A stretch of DNA of 64,000 nt from Bacteroidota bacterium (GTDB lineage: Bacteria > Bacteroidota > Bacteroidia > Flavobacteriales > Flavobacteriaceae), in the NCBI GenBank assembly GCA_023434025.1, contig JAEYTL010000037.1, positions 1 to 64,000 on the forward strand, written 5' to 3'. A model generated the notes under the pieces. It saw only the letters and a list, made by a program, of their open reading frames with translations, was not told the DNA's origin and made no database searches. The translations under genes were made by a program, and so were the position numbers. The number at the start of each line of letters is the position of its first letter. Position 1 is the stretch's first letter. Below are positions 52,525 to 62,039 of the stretch, piece by piece.

Positions 52525-53184
52525 TTAATCCAAAACCATTTCCGGAATTTCTCCTTCTACAATCAACGTTCCTTCGGTCGCATTGATAATATCATCCACA
52601 GAAACGCCCGGAGCTCTTTCGAGTAGTTTAAACCCGTTGGGTGTAACATCCAAAACAGCTAATTCGGTGACTATTTTCTTAACACAACCCACACCGGTTA
52701 ACGGGAGTGAACATTTTTTAAGTAATTTTGATTCGCCCGCTTTGTTTACATGCATCATCGCGACAATGATGTTTTCGGCAGAGGCAACCAGGTCCATTGC
52801 ACCTCCCATTCCTTTCACCATTTTACCGGGGATTTTCCAGTTGGCAATATCGCCGTTTTCAGCGACTTCCATGGCTCCTAAAATAGTTAAATCTACTTTT
52901 TTACTGCGGATCATGCCAAAACTAAAGGCCGAGTCAAAAAAGGAGGCCCCAGGCAAAGTAGTGATGGTTTGTTTTCCGGCATTGATGATGTCGGCATCCT
53001 CTTCTCCTTCAAAAGGAAAAGGTCCCATGCCGAGTACACCGTTTTCACTTTGAAATTCGACAGCAATGTCGTTTCGCACAAAATTGGCTACCAATGTCGG
53101 AATACCGATTCCTAAATTTACGTAGTAACCGTCTTTTACTTCTTTTGCTATGCGTTTTGCAATTTGATTTTTATCTAAAGCCAT
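52525..53184 (-). CDS. scoB: succinyl-CoA:3-ketoacid CoA transferase subunit B
   Basis: This 219-aa subunit carries the catalytic Glu in EFQSENGVLGMGPF. The start is KNQIAKRIAKEVKDGYYVNLGIGIPT, and GKMVKGMGGAMDLVA is a family signature. With subunit A it moves CoA from succinyl-CoA to acetoacetate. The two genes are 82 bases apart on the same strand, A then B. Confidence 0.95.
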   Translation of the reverse strand: MALDKNQIAKRIAKEVKDGYYVNLGIGIPTLVANFVRNDIAVEFQSENGVLGMGPFPFEGEEDADIINAGKQTITTLPGASFFDSAFSFGMIRSKKVDLTILGAMEVAENGDIANWKIPGKMVKGMGGAMDLVASAENIIVAMMHVNKAGESKLLKKCSLPLTGVGCVKKIVTELAVLDVTPNGFKLLERAPGVSVDDIINATEGTLIVEGEIPEMVLD

Positions 53185-53266
53185 TTTTTATGTGTTAAGG
53201 TGTGGATGTGTCAATTTAGGAATGTGTCAATTAATCTTTTCATTGCTGCATTGTCCTATAAGCACA

Positions 53267-53965
53267 TCACTTCTGTCTAACTGTTCGTTGTTCGATTCTT
53301 TTTTCGTATTTCTCCCCCTGAAAAATGCGGTTAATCATAATGCCCGGAATGTGGATTTGGTTGGGATCCAAGGTGCCGGCCGGTACTAATTCTTCTACTT
53401 CAGCGATGGTGATCTTGGCTGCTCCTGCCATGCAAGCATTAAAGTTTCGGGCGGTTCCTTTAAAGATAAGGTTACCGGCTTCGTCGCCTTTCCAGGCTTT
53501 CACAATGGCGAAGTCAGCCCGATAGGCTTCTTCCATTACATACATTTTTCCGTTGAATTCACGGGTTTCTTTTCCTTCGGCAACTTCTGTTCCATAACCT
53601 GCGGGGGTAAAAAAAGCAGGAATCCCATGTTGGGCAGCCCTGCATTTTTCGGCTAATGTTCCCTGAGGAGTGAGTTCTACCTCTAATTCTCCCGAAAGCA
53701 TCTGGCGTTCAAATTCGGCATTTTCACCCACGTAGGATGAGATCATTTTTTTGATTTGTTTTTTCTGAAGCAGTAACCCTAATCCGAAATCATCTACACC
53801 GGCATTATTGGAAATGCAGGTCAGATTCGCTACATTCATTTGAACCAGCTCCGCAATACTGTTTTCCGGAATACCGCACAGGCCAAAGCCGCCCAGCATT
53901 ATAGTCATATTGTCAGTGATTCCGTGGAGTGCTTCCTGCACAGAATTAACTTTTCGTGTAATCAT
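53267..53965 (-). CDS. scoA: succinyl-CoA:3-ketoacid CoA transferase subunit A
   Basis: This 232-aa partner subunit shows the CoA-transferase signature MLGGFGLCGIPE, then SNNAGVDDFGLGLLL and FFTPAGYGTEVAEGKE. Together with subunit B it allows acetoacetate use. It is the first gene of the pair and follows a terminator for the PBP1A gene. Confidence 0.95.
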   Translation of the reverse strand: MITRKVNSVQEALHGITDNMTIMLGGFGLCGIPENSIAELVQMNVANLTCISNNAGVDDFGLGLLLQKKQIKKMISSYVGENAEFERQMLSGELEVELTPQGTLAEKCRAAQHGIPAFFTPAGYGTEVAEGKETREFNGKMYVMEEAYRADFAIVKAWKGDEAGNLIFKGTARNFNACMAGAAKITIAEVEELVPAGTLDPNQIHIPGIMINRIFQGEKYEKRIEQRTVRQK

Positions 53966-54000
53966 ATCGTTTGTTTGTTTTTTCGGATTTTAAAGGTATA

Positions 54001-54032
54001 AAAAAATGGGCTTTTTGCAAAGTCCATTTTTT
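54001..54032 (-). terminator. terminator after the PBP1A gene
   Basis: On the minus strand AAAAAATGGACTTT pairs with AAAGCCCATTTTTT (one wobble) over a GCAA loop and ends in T. Confidence 0.7.
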
Positions 54033-54056
54033 AGCATTTATTTTGATGTGAATTTT

Positions 54057-56333
54057 CTAAAAGTTAAATTCGTCTAAATTCTGATCAAAATCTAAAGTGT
54101 CTTTTACGGTTTTCCAACAATCTACTTTCACGGTAATGTTTTCCGGTCTTTCAAAAGGCTCCTTGGAAACGTTTAGTTTTTTGTCTTTGTAACACTTATC
54201 CATATAAATACCCCAAATCGGCAATGCCATCGTGGCCCCTTGTCCCATTGCGGTAGTATTAAATCGGGCAGACCTGTCTTCACACCCTACCCAAACACCT
54301 GTACAAAGGTTAGGAACAAACCCCATGAACCATCCGTCAGAATTGTTTTGAGTGGTTCCTGTTTTTCCGGCAATCGGATTGTCTAATTTATAATCATAAT
54401 GCCTGAAACCTGCTCTGCCTCCGCGAAGTCGGGTTCCTGTTCCGTCTTCGGTAACCCCTTCCATTAATTTTACAACGGCATAGGCAATATCCTGACTTAG
54501 CACATCATGACTCTCCGGAATGGCTTCAAAAATTATATTTCCGTTTTTATCTTCAATACGGGTTATTAATTGCGGTTTAATGTAAATCCCTTTGTTGGCA
54601 AATGTACTAAAAGCGGCAACCATATCTTGCACGGTAATTTCTACAGCTCCTAAGCAGATTGATACCTGTTCCGGTATTTCTGCTGAAACACCTAATTTAT
54701 GGGTTAAATCAATAACCGCTTTTGGCCCGGTTCTGTCGATTAATTTGGCAGAAATGGTATTGACAGAGTTTGCCAAAGCTTTCTTTAGATTAATCATGCC
54801 GCGGTATTTTCCGTCTGAATTTCTTGGCGTCCAATCGGCACTAACATTATGTCTTCCTCTCGGAATAGTAAAAGGAGCATCAATAATTGAATCACAAGGA
54901 GACATGTTAAGTTGTTCGATAGCTGTGGCATATACAAAAGGCTTAAATGTAGAGCCCACTTGTCTGGCTCCTTGCCCGGCATGGTCATATTGAAAGTGTT
55001 TGTAATTGATGCCTCCCACCCAAGCTTTGACATGGCCGGTTTGGGGTTCCATGGAAATCATGCCGCTTCTCAGGAAATGCTTGTAGTAGCGGATGGAGTC
55101 CATGGGGGTCATAATGGTATCCCGTTCACCCTTCCAGGTAAAAACCCTCATTTCTGTTTTTATGTCAAACGATTTAATAATTTCATCTTCATTTTTATCC
55201 TGGGCTTTCATCAATCGCCAGCGTTCAGAATTTTTCATGGCTCTTTTCAGCAATTTTTCAGTTTCGCTTTCTGTAATCCTGTAAAAAGGAGCATTTTTAT
55301 TGTTTTTCTGAGCTTTGAAAAATTCGGCCTGAAGGTTTTTTAAGTGTTCATGTACGGCATCTTCGGCGTGTTTTTGCATACGGGAATCTATCGTAGTGTA
55401 GATCTTTAGACCGTCGTTATAAATGTTGTATTCTGATCCATCCGGTTTTTTGTTTTCTTTCACCCATTTTTTCATATAATCCCGTAGGTATTCTCTAAAA
55501 TAGGTTGCGATGCCTTCTACGTGGCTTTCCGGATTAAAGTCTAATACGATTGGTTTTTTTTCCAATTGTGCTTTGGCTTCCGGTTCTAAAAAACCATTTC
55601 TTACCATTTGGTTCAGCACAATGTTTCTTCTTTTAGTTGACCTTTCTTCAAACCTTTTCGGATTAAACCGTGAAGGGTTCGTTAGCATGCCAACTAACAC
55701 GGCACTTTCCTCAACAGTCAATTCTTTTGGTGTTTTGCCAAAATAAGTTTTAGCCGCAGAAGAAATTCCGATGGCATGGTTAACAAAATCAACCTGGTTG
55801 AGATACAAAGCAATAATTTCTTCTTTGGTGTATTGCCGTTCTAATTTGATGGCAATAATCCATTCTTTCATTTTTTGGACAACCCTGACGATTATGTTTT
55901 TGGAACCATCACTTCCGTGGAACAGGTTTTTGGCTAATTGTTGTGTGATGGTACTTGCACCGCCATCGGCTCCCAGTTTTATAGCTGCCCCGAACGTTCT
56001 GCGGGCATCTATACCGGAGTGTTCATAAAACCGTTCATCTTCTGTGGCAACCAATGCATCGACAAGGTGTTTCGGTAAATCTTCATATTTAACAGGAGAA
56101 CGGTTTTCGCGGTAGAATTTACCCAAAACCACACCATCTGAAGAAATGATTTCAGTTGCCAGATTTGAATCGGGATTTTCCAGTTCATCAAAACTAGGCA
56201 TAGAGCCAAACAAACCAAAGTTGGCACATACAAAAAATAAAAACACTGCACCCAGTCCTACAAAAAACACTTTCCAGAATTTTTTTTGGTAGTAGTGTAT
56301 ATCCTTTACGGATGAATTATTTTTCTTAGCCAT
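54057..56333 (-). CDS. class A penicillin-binding protein (PBP1A-like)
   Basis: This 758-aa bifunctional peptidoglycan synthase has an N-terminal membrane helix (about 20-40). The GT51 glycosyltransferase motifs are ATEDERFYEHSGID, GGASTITQQLAKNLF and KEEIIALYLNQV. The transpeptidase has Ser in GSTFKPFVYA (about 463), ANSVNT as the SxN motif and GKTGTTQNNSDGWF as KTG. All catalytic motifs are intact. It is in a run with gldH and the ricT-like gene on the same strand, starting 1 base after gldH ends. Confidence 0.96.
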   Translation of the reverse strand: MAKKNNSSVKDIHYYQKKFWKVFFVGLGAVFLFFVCANFGLFGSMPSFDELENPDSNLATEIISSDGVVLGKFYRENRSPVKYEDLPKHLVDALVATEDERFYEHSGIDARRTFGAAIKLGADGGASTITQQLAKNLFHGSDGSKNIIVRVVQKMKEWIIAIKLERQYTKEEIIALYLNQVDFVNHAIGISSAAKTYFGKTPKELTVEESAVLVGMLTNPSRFNPKRFEERSTKRRNIVLNQMVRNGFLEPEAKAQLEKKPIVLDFNPESHVEGIATYFREYLRDYMKKWVKENKKPDGSEYNIYNDGLKIYTTIDSRMQKHAEDAVHEHLKNLQAEFFKAQKNNKNAPFYRITESETEKLLKRAMKNSERWRLMKAQDKNEDEIIKSFDIKTEMRVFTWKGERDTIMTPMDSIRYYKHFLRSGMISMEPQTGHVKAWVGGINYKHFQYDHAGQGARQVGSTFKPFVYATAIEQLNMSPCDSIIDAPFTIPRGRHNVSADWTPRNSDGKYRGMINLKKALANSVNTISAKLIDRTGPKAVIDLTHKLGVSAEIPEQVSICLGAVEITVQDMVAAFSTFANKGIYIKPQLITRIEDKNGNIIFEAIPESHDVLSQDIAYAVVKLMEGVTEDGTGTRLRGGRAGFRHYDYKLDNPIAGKTGTTQNNSDGWFMGFVPNLCTGVWVGCEDRSARFNTTAMGQGATMALPIWGIYMDKCYKDKKLNVSKEPFERPENITVKVDCWKTVKDTLDFDQNLDEFNF

Positions 56334-56334
56334 A

Positions 56335-56820
56335 TTATTCTGTTTTTTCTATTCGTAACCCAACATCAGTAACACCTTCCAGGGCTTCGACACCTTCGAT
56401 TTTTCCGGATTTCCGTACAGCCTGCTGAATATAAAATTGATAATTTCCCGCCTTAGGAAAGACAAAGTTTTCTTTATAGAACAACGGATTGTCTTTTGTA
56501 TCGGTCAAACCTTCACCCAATAAGGTACCATCCGGTTTTGCCATCTGATATTCCAGTGTATCCACTACTGCTTTTTTTCCGGGCTGTACCATTTCTACAA
56601 TCAGAAATAAGTTATTGAACGGATAATTTTTGTTGTTTCGTATGTTGATATACAAATTGTGTTTCGAAACGGTATCTTTTTGTTCAACGGAAAAAGTAAC
56701 AATACTGTCTTTGTGCCATGACTGACCTACTTTTTTGTATTCGTCAAAAAGTCTTTTTTTGTCGCATGAAGCAGCAACAATCAATAAAAAAACTAAAAAA
56801 AGACTATTTCTTAGGGTCAT
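56335..56820 (-). CDS. gldH: gliding motility lipoprotein GldH
   Basis: The 161-aa lipoprotein starts at MTLRNSLFLVFLLIVAASC with Cys19 at the lipobox; the longer frame lies inside the upstream gene. The mature part, with LFDEYKKVGQSWHKDSIVTF, NLYINIRNNKNYPFNNLF and VGLRIEKTE, matches GldH of Flavobacterium. GldH is needed for gliding and is tied to the T9SS machinery. It overlaps the ricT-like gene by 17 bases, the usual gene order in this family. Confidence 0.93.
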   Translation of the reverse strand: MTLRNSLFLVFLLIVAASCDKKRLFDEYKKVGQSWHKDSIVTFSVEQKDTVSKHNLYINIRNNKNYPFNNLFLIVEMVQPGKKAVVDTLEYQMAKPDGTLLGEGLTDTKDNPLFYKENFVFPKAGNYQFYIQQAVRKSGKIEGVEALEGVTDVGLRIEKTE

Positions 56821-57967
56821 TTTTAACAGTTTTATTTGGTCTTCTTTTTTTATGGTTATTTCTTTTTTTCTTCGGCTGATCAAAACGGGTCAGGCTTTCC
56901 TGCCCCATCGCATTGTTGAAATCCTGTTTAGGCTCCTGAACAATCTCCATTGTAAAATCTTCCAGCGAGGCTACTTTTCTTTTTTGTTTATTTTCGGCTA
57001 TGATTTCTTTTACCTGTTTGGTGTGTAACACATGCCAATGGGCAATATTGTCAGCATAAGCGTACCACATCAACCCTTTAAAAATATCTTGCTTCTGGCA
57101 ATAGGCAACCCCCTTATCGGTTTCTAACTTTGTGTCAAAATCCGGAAAATCTTTCAAGGCATCCATATAGGTGTCCAACTCGTAGTTTAAGCAACATTTG
57201 AGTTTCCCGCATTGCCCGGCCAGTTTTTGCGGGTTTAAGGATAATTGCTGGTAACGTGCTGCAGAGGTATTAACACTCCTGAAATCGGTTAACCAGGTAG
57301 AACAGCACAATTCTCTGCCACAGGAACCAATTCCGCCCAAGCGGGCAGCTTCCTGGCGAAAACCAACCTGCTTCATTTCGATCCGGGTTTTAAAAACCTG
57401 TGCGTATTCTTTAATCAGCTGACGGAAATCTACCCGGTCTTCGGCGGTGTAATAAAACGTTGCCTTGGAACCATCGCCCTGGTATTCAATATCTGATATT
57501 TTCATTTGCAATTGAAGCTGGATGGCGATTTCACGGGCACGCACTTTCATAGGCTCTTCTTTAGCCTGAACATCAGTCCAGATATCAATATCTTTTTGAG
57601 AAGCCTTGCGATATATTTTTGCTATTTCTGCACTGGTGTGATTTGTGCCTTTTTTCTTCATCTGAACCCTCACCAATTCTCCCACAAGCGTTACAATTCC
57701 AACATCATGACCCGGAGAAGCTTCTGTGGCTACAATATCCCCGATGGACAAAGAGAGTTTCTCAGTGTTGCGGAAAAACTCTTTCCGTCCGTTTTTAAAA
57801 CGCACTTCAATGCAATCAAATGCTTCCTGACCGTTGGGCAAACTCATGTTTGAAAGCCAGTCAAAAACCGTTAATTTGTTGCAGCTATCGGTGCCGCAGG
57901 TTCCTTTATTTTGACATCCTTTGGGAGTTCCGTCTTTACTCCCGGTGGAACAGTTTGTACAAGCCAT
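56804..57967 (-). CDS. RicT/PSP1 (YaaT-like) family protein
   Basis: This 387-aa protein has a Cys-rich N-terminus (CTNCSTG, then CQNKGTCGTDSC). The PSP1 C-terminal domain follows with KISDIEYQGDGSKATFYYTAEDRVDFRQL, then GSCGRELCCSTWL and GQCGKLKCCLNYE. A highly basic tail (KKKRNNHKKRRPNK) ends it. PSP1/RicT proteins in Bacillus form an iron-sulfur complex with RicA and RicF that affects RNA processing. The role in Bacteroidota is unknown; only the family is clear. Neighbour gldH is overlapped. Confidence 0.9.
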   Translation of the reverse strand: MACTNCSTGSKDGTPKGCQNKGTCGTDSCNKLTVFDWLSNMSLPNGQEAFDCIEVRFKNGRKEFFRNTEKLSLSIGDIVATEASPGHDVGIVTLVGELVRVQMKKKGTNHTSAEIAKIYRKASQKDIDIWTDVQAKEEPMKVRAREIAIQLQLQMKISDIEYQGDGSKATFYYTAEDRVDFRQLIKEYAQVFKTRIEMKQVGFRQEAARLGGIGSCGRELCCSTWLTDFRSVNTSAARYQQLSLNPQKLAGQCGKLKCCLNYELDTYMDALKDFPDFDTKLETDKGVAYCQKQDIFKGLMWYAYADNIAHWHVLHTKQVKEIIAENKQKRKVASLEDFTMEIVQEPKQDFNNAMGQESLTRFDQPKKKRNNHKKRRPNKTVKNDPKK

Positions 57968-58226
57968 AATTTTATATATTGGTCATCCCTTTTTGTAACG
58001 GGATTACAGTCATTAAACGTTAAGTGTGTAAAGATAGTATTTTTTTGGTTGATGTTGAATAAGTGGGTTTTTTTGACATGTTTGCTTTTGTTTTTAAACC
58101 TAAACAGGATTTTTGTCATAATCTTTACGATTCGGTATCGTACGGAAAGGTATAGACAAGTCATGATTTGTCCGTACTGCAAAATCCAAAAAATCACTAT
58201 CTTTACCACACAAACAAACAAACGGC

Positions 58227-59504
58227 ATGAATTTTCAAAATACACGTGAATTTGCTCAGGAATTAGATGCAAAAGATGAACTTTTTAAGTACCGTGACGA
58301 ATTTATTTTTCCGAGTATAAATGGTAAAAACGTTATTTATTTTACTGGAAACTCACTTGGTCTGCAACCCAAACGAACAAAAGCCTATGTAGATGAAGTG
58401 ATGAATGACTGGGCAAGATTAGCCGTAGAAGGTCATTTTTATGCCGATAAGCCCTGGTGGGATTATCACGAGCGTTTTGCCGTTCCATTGAGTGAAATTG
58501 TAGGAGCCAAACCATCCGAAATTACAGTAATGAATACCTTAACTGTAAATCTTCACCTGATGATGGTGTCGTTTTATCGGCCAACAGCCAAAAAATATAA
58601 AATCATTTGTGAAGAAAAAGCTTTTCCTTCTGATCAATATATGCTTCAAAGTCAGGTAAAGTTTCATGGGTTTAATCCCAGTGATGCAATAGTTGAAATC
58701 AAACGCAGAGAAGGAGAAGCCAATATCCGCCATGAAGATATTATTGCCAAAATTGAAGAAGTAGGAGAAGAGCTGGCCTTAGTTTTAATTGGTGGTGTAA
58801 ATTATTATACAGGACAAGTATTCGATATCAAGGCTATTACTCAGGCTGGTCACAAAACCGGAGCCTATGTGGGCTGGGATTTAGCTCATGCTGCCGGAAA
58901 CATCGAACTGGAACTCCATGACTGGAACGTAGATTTCGCTTGTTGGTGTAGCTATAAGTACATGAATTCAGGTCCCGGAAATGCTTCCGGTTGTTTTGTA
59001 CATGAAAAACACCATCATGACAACGAATTGCCTCGTTTTGCCGGTTGGTGGGGACACAACAAAGAGCGTCGATTCAAAATGGAGCCTAATTTTGATCCGG
59101 TACACGGTGCTGATGGTTGGCAAATCAGTAATTTGCCCATTTTGTCGCTGGCTCCTTATTTGGCTTCAGTAGAAATGTTTGCCGAAGTAGGCATGAAAAA
59201 GTTAGTCAAAAAGAGAAATCTGTTAACAGCCTATTTAGTGTTTATTCTTCACGAAATCGACCGTGAAATTGACGGAACCGAATTTGAAATCATCACTCCG
59301 CAAAATCAGGAAGAAAGGGCTTGTCAACTTTCAGTTTACCTTCACGGACAAGGCAGGACATTGTTTGATTACCTTATGAAAAACGGTGTCATTACCGATT
59401 GGCGTGAGCCCAACGTTATTCGTTTAGCACCCGTACCATTCTACTGCTCTTTTGAAGACATGTATGAATTTGGACAAATATTAAAAGCAGGAATCAGTAA
59501 ATAG
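58227..59504 (+). CDS. kynU: kynureninase
   Basis: This PLP enzyme cleaves kynurenine or 3-hydroxykynurenine to anthranilate derivatives and alanine. The 425-aa sequence shows YFTGNSLGLQPKRT, DLAHAAGNIELELHDW, the PLP lysine in CWCSYKYMNSGPG, and RFAGWWGHNKERRF. It complements the tryptophan dioxygenase at 2.5 kb. It is divergent from the ricT-like gene. After its stop, GGATTTTC and GAAAATCC (59504-59528) form a small hairpin without a T-run. Confidence 0.96.
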   Translation: MNFQNTREFAQELDAKDELFKYRDEFIFPSINGKNVIYFTGNSLGLQPKRTKAYVDEVMNDWARLAVEGHFYADKPWWDYHERFAVPLSEIVGAKPSEITVMNTLTVNLHLMMVSFYRPTAKKYKIICEEKAFPSDQYMLQSQVKFHGFNPSDAIVEIKRREGEANIRHEDIIAKIEEVGEELALVLIGGVNYYTGQVFDIKAITQAGHKTGAYVGWDLAHAAGNIELELHDWNVDFACWCSYKYMNSGPGNASGCFVHEKHHHDNELPRFAGWWGHNKERRFKMEPNFDPVHGADGWQISNLPILSLAPYLASVEMFAEVGMKKLVKKRNLLTAYLVFILHEIDREIDGTEFEIITPQNQEERACQLSVYLHGQGRTLFDYLMKNGVITDWREPNVIRLAPVPFYCSFEDMYEFGQILKAGISK

Positions 59505-59614
59505 GATTTTCAGATTATTAGAAAATCCGACAATCAAATCATCAAAACAAAAATACACACACATACAAAGAGTTAGAAGTATGGAAGTTGTGACACATTT
59601 TAAAACACCAAATA

Positions 59615-60478
59615 GTGAAACAAATCTTATTACTATTTAGCATTTTAGTTCCATTTTTTTTATTTGGTCAAGATTTAAGTGGTAGATGGATTGGTTTAGA
59701 TACCCATGAAATTAACGGACGAATGTTTTCATTCAACAAAGAAGTAATTATCAAACAGGACAAAAAAAATATATCCGGGAAAATGCTTGTGTTAGAAGTT
59801 GGAACAAAAAACCATTTTATCTTACAAATCAGCGGAACAATAAAAGACGGAAAAGTAAAAATATTTACGGATAAAGTTTTAAAGGTTGATTATCCTGAAA
59901 CTGGTTGGGACATCCTTTGCTTTCGTAATTTTATGGGTGAATTAATAGTAGATGAAATCAATAATTTGTTAATAATGGATTTAAAAAATTATGGAACAAG
60001 TTTAATATATAATTTATATAATAAAACATATTCAGAAGGCAATTGTCATCCTACTTTTACTAAACTTACAAAAAAATATCGTGAGAACGATAATCAAAGT
60101 TTACTGGCAAAAGATTCTGTTTCGCCTTCAATTACGAGTAAAGACACAATCATTCTGATCGATAAAAAAGAAATTAAACTCTTCAGAAAAACGATAAAAA
60201 TGAGAGTGTGGGACAGATTTGAAGAAGATGGAGACCTTATTAATTTATATTTGAATGGTAAAATATTATTTGCAAATGTTGAGGTTACAAAAAAAGGTGA
60301 AATATTTGAAGTTGAACTTTTATCAGGGATTAATATCATTGAAGTTGAAGCAATAAATGAAGGAAAAGTATCTCCAAATACCAGTACGATAAGGGTTTTT
60401 ACAAATAATCAACAACATGATATTAATCTTAACGCTAAAAAAGGAGGAAAAGATTATCTGAAAATTATTTTAGATTAA
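59615..60478 (+). CDS. exported protein of unknown function
   Basis: A GTG start gives a clean signal peptide (LLLFSILVPFFLFGQ) on a 287-aa protein. Residues 20-150 form a beta-rich domain that looks like a lipocalin or fatty-acid-binding type barrel (LSGRWIGLDTHEI, then ISGKMLVLEVGTKNHF). Residues 190-285 form a second beta domain (MRVWDRFEEDGDLINLYLNG, then FEVELLSGINIIEVEAINEG). It is more AT-rich than its neighbours. I cannot assign a function. Confidence 0.75.
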   Translation: MKQILLLFSILVPFFLFGQDLSGRWIGLDTHEINGRMFSFNKEVIIKQDKKNISGKMLVLEVGTKNHFILQISGTIKDGKVKIFTDKVLKVDYPETGWDILCFRNFMGELIVDEINNLLIMDLKNYGTSLIYNLYNKTYSEGNCHPTFTKLTKKYRENDNQSLLAKDSVSPSITSKDTIILIDKKEIKLFRKTIKMRVWDRFEEDGDLINLYLNGKILFANVEVTKKGEIFEVELLSGINIIEVEAINEGKVSPNTSTIRVFTNNQQHDINLNAKKGGKDYLKIILD

Positions 60479-60647
60479 TTTAAACGTTAAAAAAAGGAGA
60501 GTACTACTGATTTAAAAAAATATCAGATGAACTTTATAAAATAACACTAATGATTGCTAAATTTATGTCAACTTTAAAATGATAGAAGGTTTTTAGCAAT
60601 CCTCATCAATCCAATAACCAATAGTCGAACAATTCAAAAATCCAAAA

Positions 60648-61736
60648 ATGACTAAACAAGAAATACTTCAATCTTTCGACCCAAGCCAACCCGGCTTAGC
60701 CGATGCCACTATTTTTGGCTTGCCTTTTTCTATAGAAGACAGTGAAATCATTGTAATTCCGGTGCCGTGGGAAGTAACCGTAAGTTATGGTTCCGGTGCC
60801 TCAAAAGGTCCGGAAGCCGTTTTAGATGCTTCTTTTCAGGTAGATTTAAATCACCAGGAATTTCCGGAATTATGGAAATTGGGTATCTTTTTAGATGAAT
60901 CACCTAAAGGGGTTAAAAAGAATTCTAAAAAGTACAAAAAGAAAGCGGCTCCAATTATCGAAGCACTCGAAAGCGGTTCTGTTATCGAAAACCATCCCGG
61001 TTTGCAAAAAAGCTTAGATAAAATCAATTATGCCTGTTCCGATATGGTAGAAGCCGTTCGTGAAAAAACATTATTCCGGTTGAATCAGGGTAAAAAAGTG
61101 GTTTTGCTGGGAGGTGACCACAGCACACCGCTGGGTTATTATCAGGCGTTAGCAGAAAAACACGGTAATTTTGGAATTCTTCATTTAGATGCTCACATGG
61201 ATTTACGGATTGCTTACGAAGGTTTTACCTATTCGCATGCTTCCATTATGTATAACGCCTTACAAATTCCACATATTTCCAAGATTGTTCAAGTAGGAAT
61301 ACGCGATTTCTGCGAACAAGAAGTGGAAGTCGTGAAAAAAGAAAACGGCCGTGTGGTGATTCATAGTGATTCTGACCTTAAAAAGGAAGTGTTTGAAGGA
61401 AAAACATGGCAACAACAATGCGATAAAATTATTGCGGCCTTACCACCAAAAGTGTGTATCAGTTTTGATATTGACGGGATGTATCCGTGGTATTGTCCCA
61501 ATACAGGAACGCCGGTTCCGGGAGGTTTTTCGTTTGAACAAGCGGCTTATTTATTGAGCCGTTTGGCCGAAACCGACAAAGAGATTATTGGTTTTGACCT
61601 GGTAGAAGTAGCTCCCGGAGAAAATGATGATTGGGATGGAAATGTTGGTGCACGAATGTTGTTTCACCTATGTGGTGTTTTAGCCAAAAACAATAAAATG
61701 GAAGTGGGAGAGAAAATCGTTTTTCCGAGAGGCTAA
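60648..61736 (+). CDS. arginase/agmatinase-family ureohydrolase
   Basis: This 362-aa enzyme shows the manganese-binding motifs of the ureohydrolase fold: LLGGDHSTPLGYY (His), LHLDAHMDLR (Asp-x-His-x-Asp) and ISFDIDGMYPW (Asp-x-Asp). It also has GNVGARM and an insert after the N-terminus (about 75-115, Lys-rich). It could be an agmatinase, arginase or formimidoylglutamase. No histidine or arginine genes adjoin it, so the substrate is open. It is monocistronic with a strong terminator. Confidence 0.9.
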   Translation: MTKQEILQSFDPSQPGLADATIFGLPFSIEDSEIIVIPVPWEVTVSYGSGASKGPEAVLDASFQVDLNHQEFPELWKLGIFLDESPKGVKKNSKKYKKKAAPIIEALESGSVIENHPGLQKSLDKINYACSDMVEAVREKTLFRLNQGKKVVLLGGDHSTPLGYYQALAEKHGNFGILHLDAHMDLRIAYEGFTYSHASIMYNALQIPHISKIVQVGIRDFCEQEVEVVKKENGRVVIHSDSDLKKEVFEGKTWQQQCDKIIAALPPKVCISFDIDGMYPWYCPNTGTPVPGGFSFEQAAYLLSRLAETDKEIIGFDLVEVAPGENDDWDGNVGARMLFHLCGVLAKNNKMEVGEKIVFPRG

Positions 61737-61761
61737 ATAGTAATAAAAAGATAAAGCAACG

Positions 61762-61803
61762 GCAACCCCAAAAAGTTTTTTATTTTGGGGTTGCTTCTTT
61801 TTT
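61762..61803 (+). terminator. rho-independent terminator of the ureohydrolase gene
   Basis: GCAACCCCAAAA (61762-61773) pairs perfectly with TTTTGGGGTTGC (61783-61794), followed by TTCTTTTTTT. Confidence 0.9.
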
Positions 61804-61875
61804 AAACGTTAAGGTTACACTAAATTCATGCCTTAAAATTGGAGTTCCGATCCTAAAACAGTAACTTTAAGTTAA

Positions 61876-61982
61876 GAAGTGGTTTAAGCTTTTTTCAATT
61901 GACTACAAAATGGTCTTTTTTCTTCCGGGTTTTACCTGTTTTTCGCTTCAATCAAAAAAGTTTAAACCACTTCAATCAAAAA
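61876..61982. repeat. imperfect inverted repeat with a direct repeat, in a gene-free gap
   Basis: GAAGTGGTTTAAGCTTTTTT (from 61876) faces AAAAAAGTTTAAACCACTTC (ending 61973), an imperfect 20-bp inverted repeat about 98 bases wide. The 13-mer CTTCAATCAAAAA occurs at 61946-61958 and again at 61970-61982. The rest of the 61737-62039 gap holds only the terminator. The element could be a MITE-like repeat, a structured RNA or a regulator site. Confidence 0.6.
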
Positions 61983-62039
61983 TATTGTTTTGGTATTATT
62001 ATTGGATAATAATTCATGGTTATCATTTAAAATAGAATT

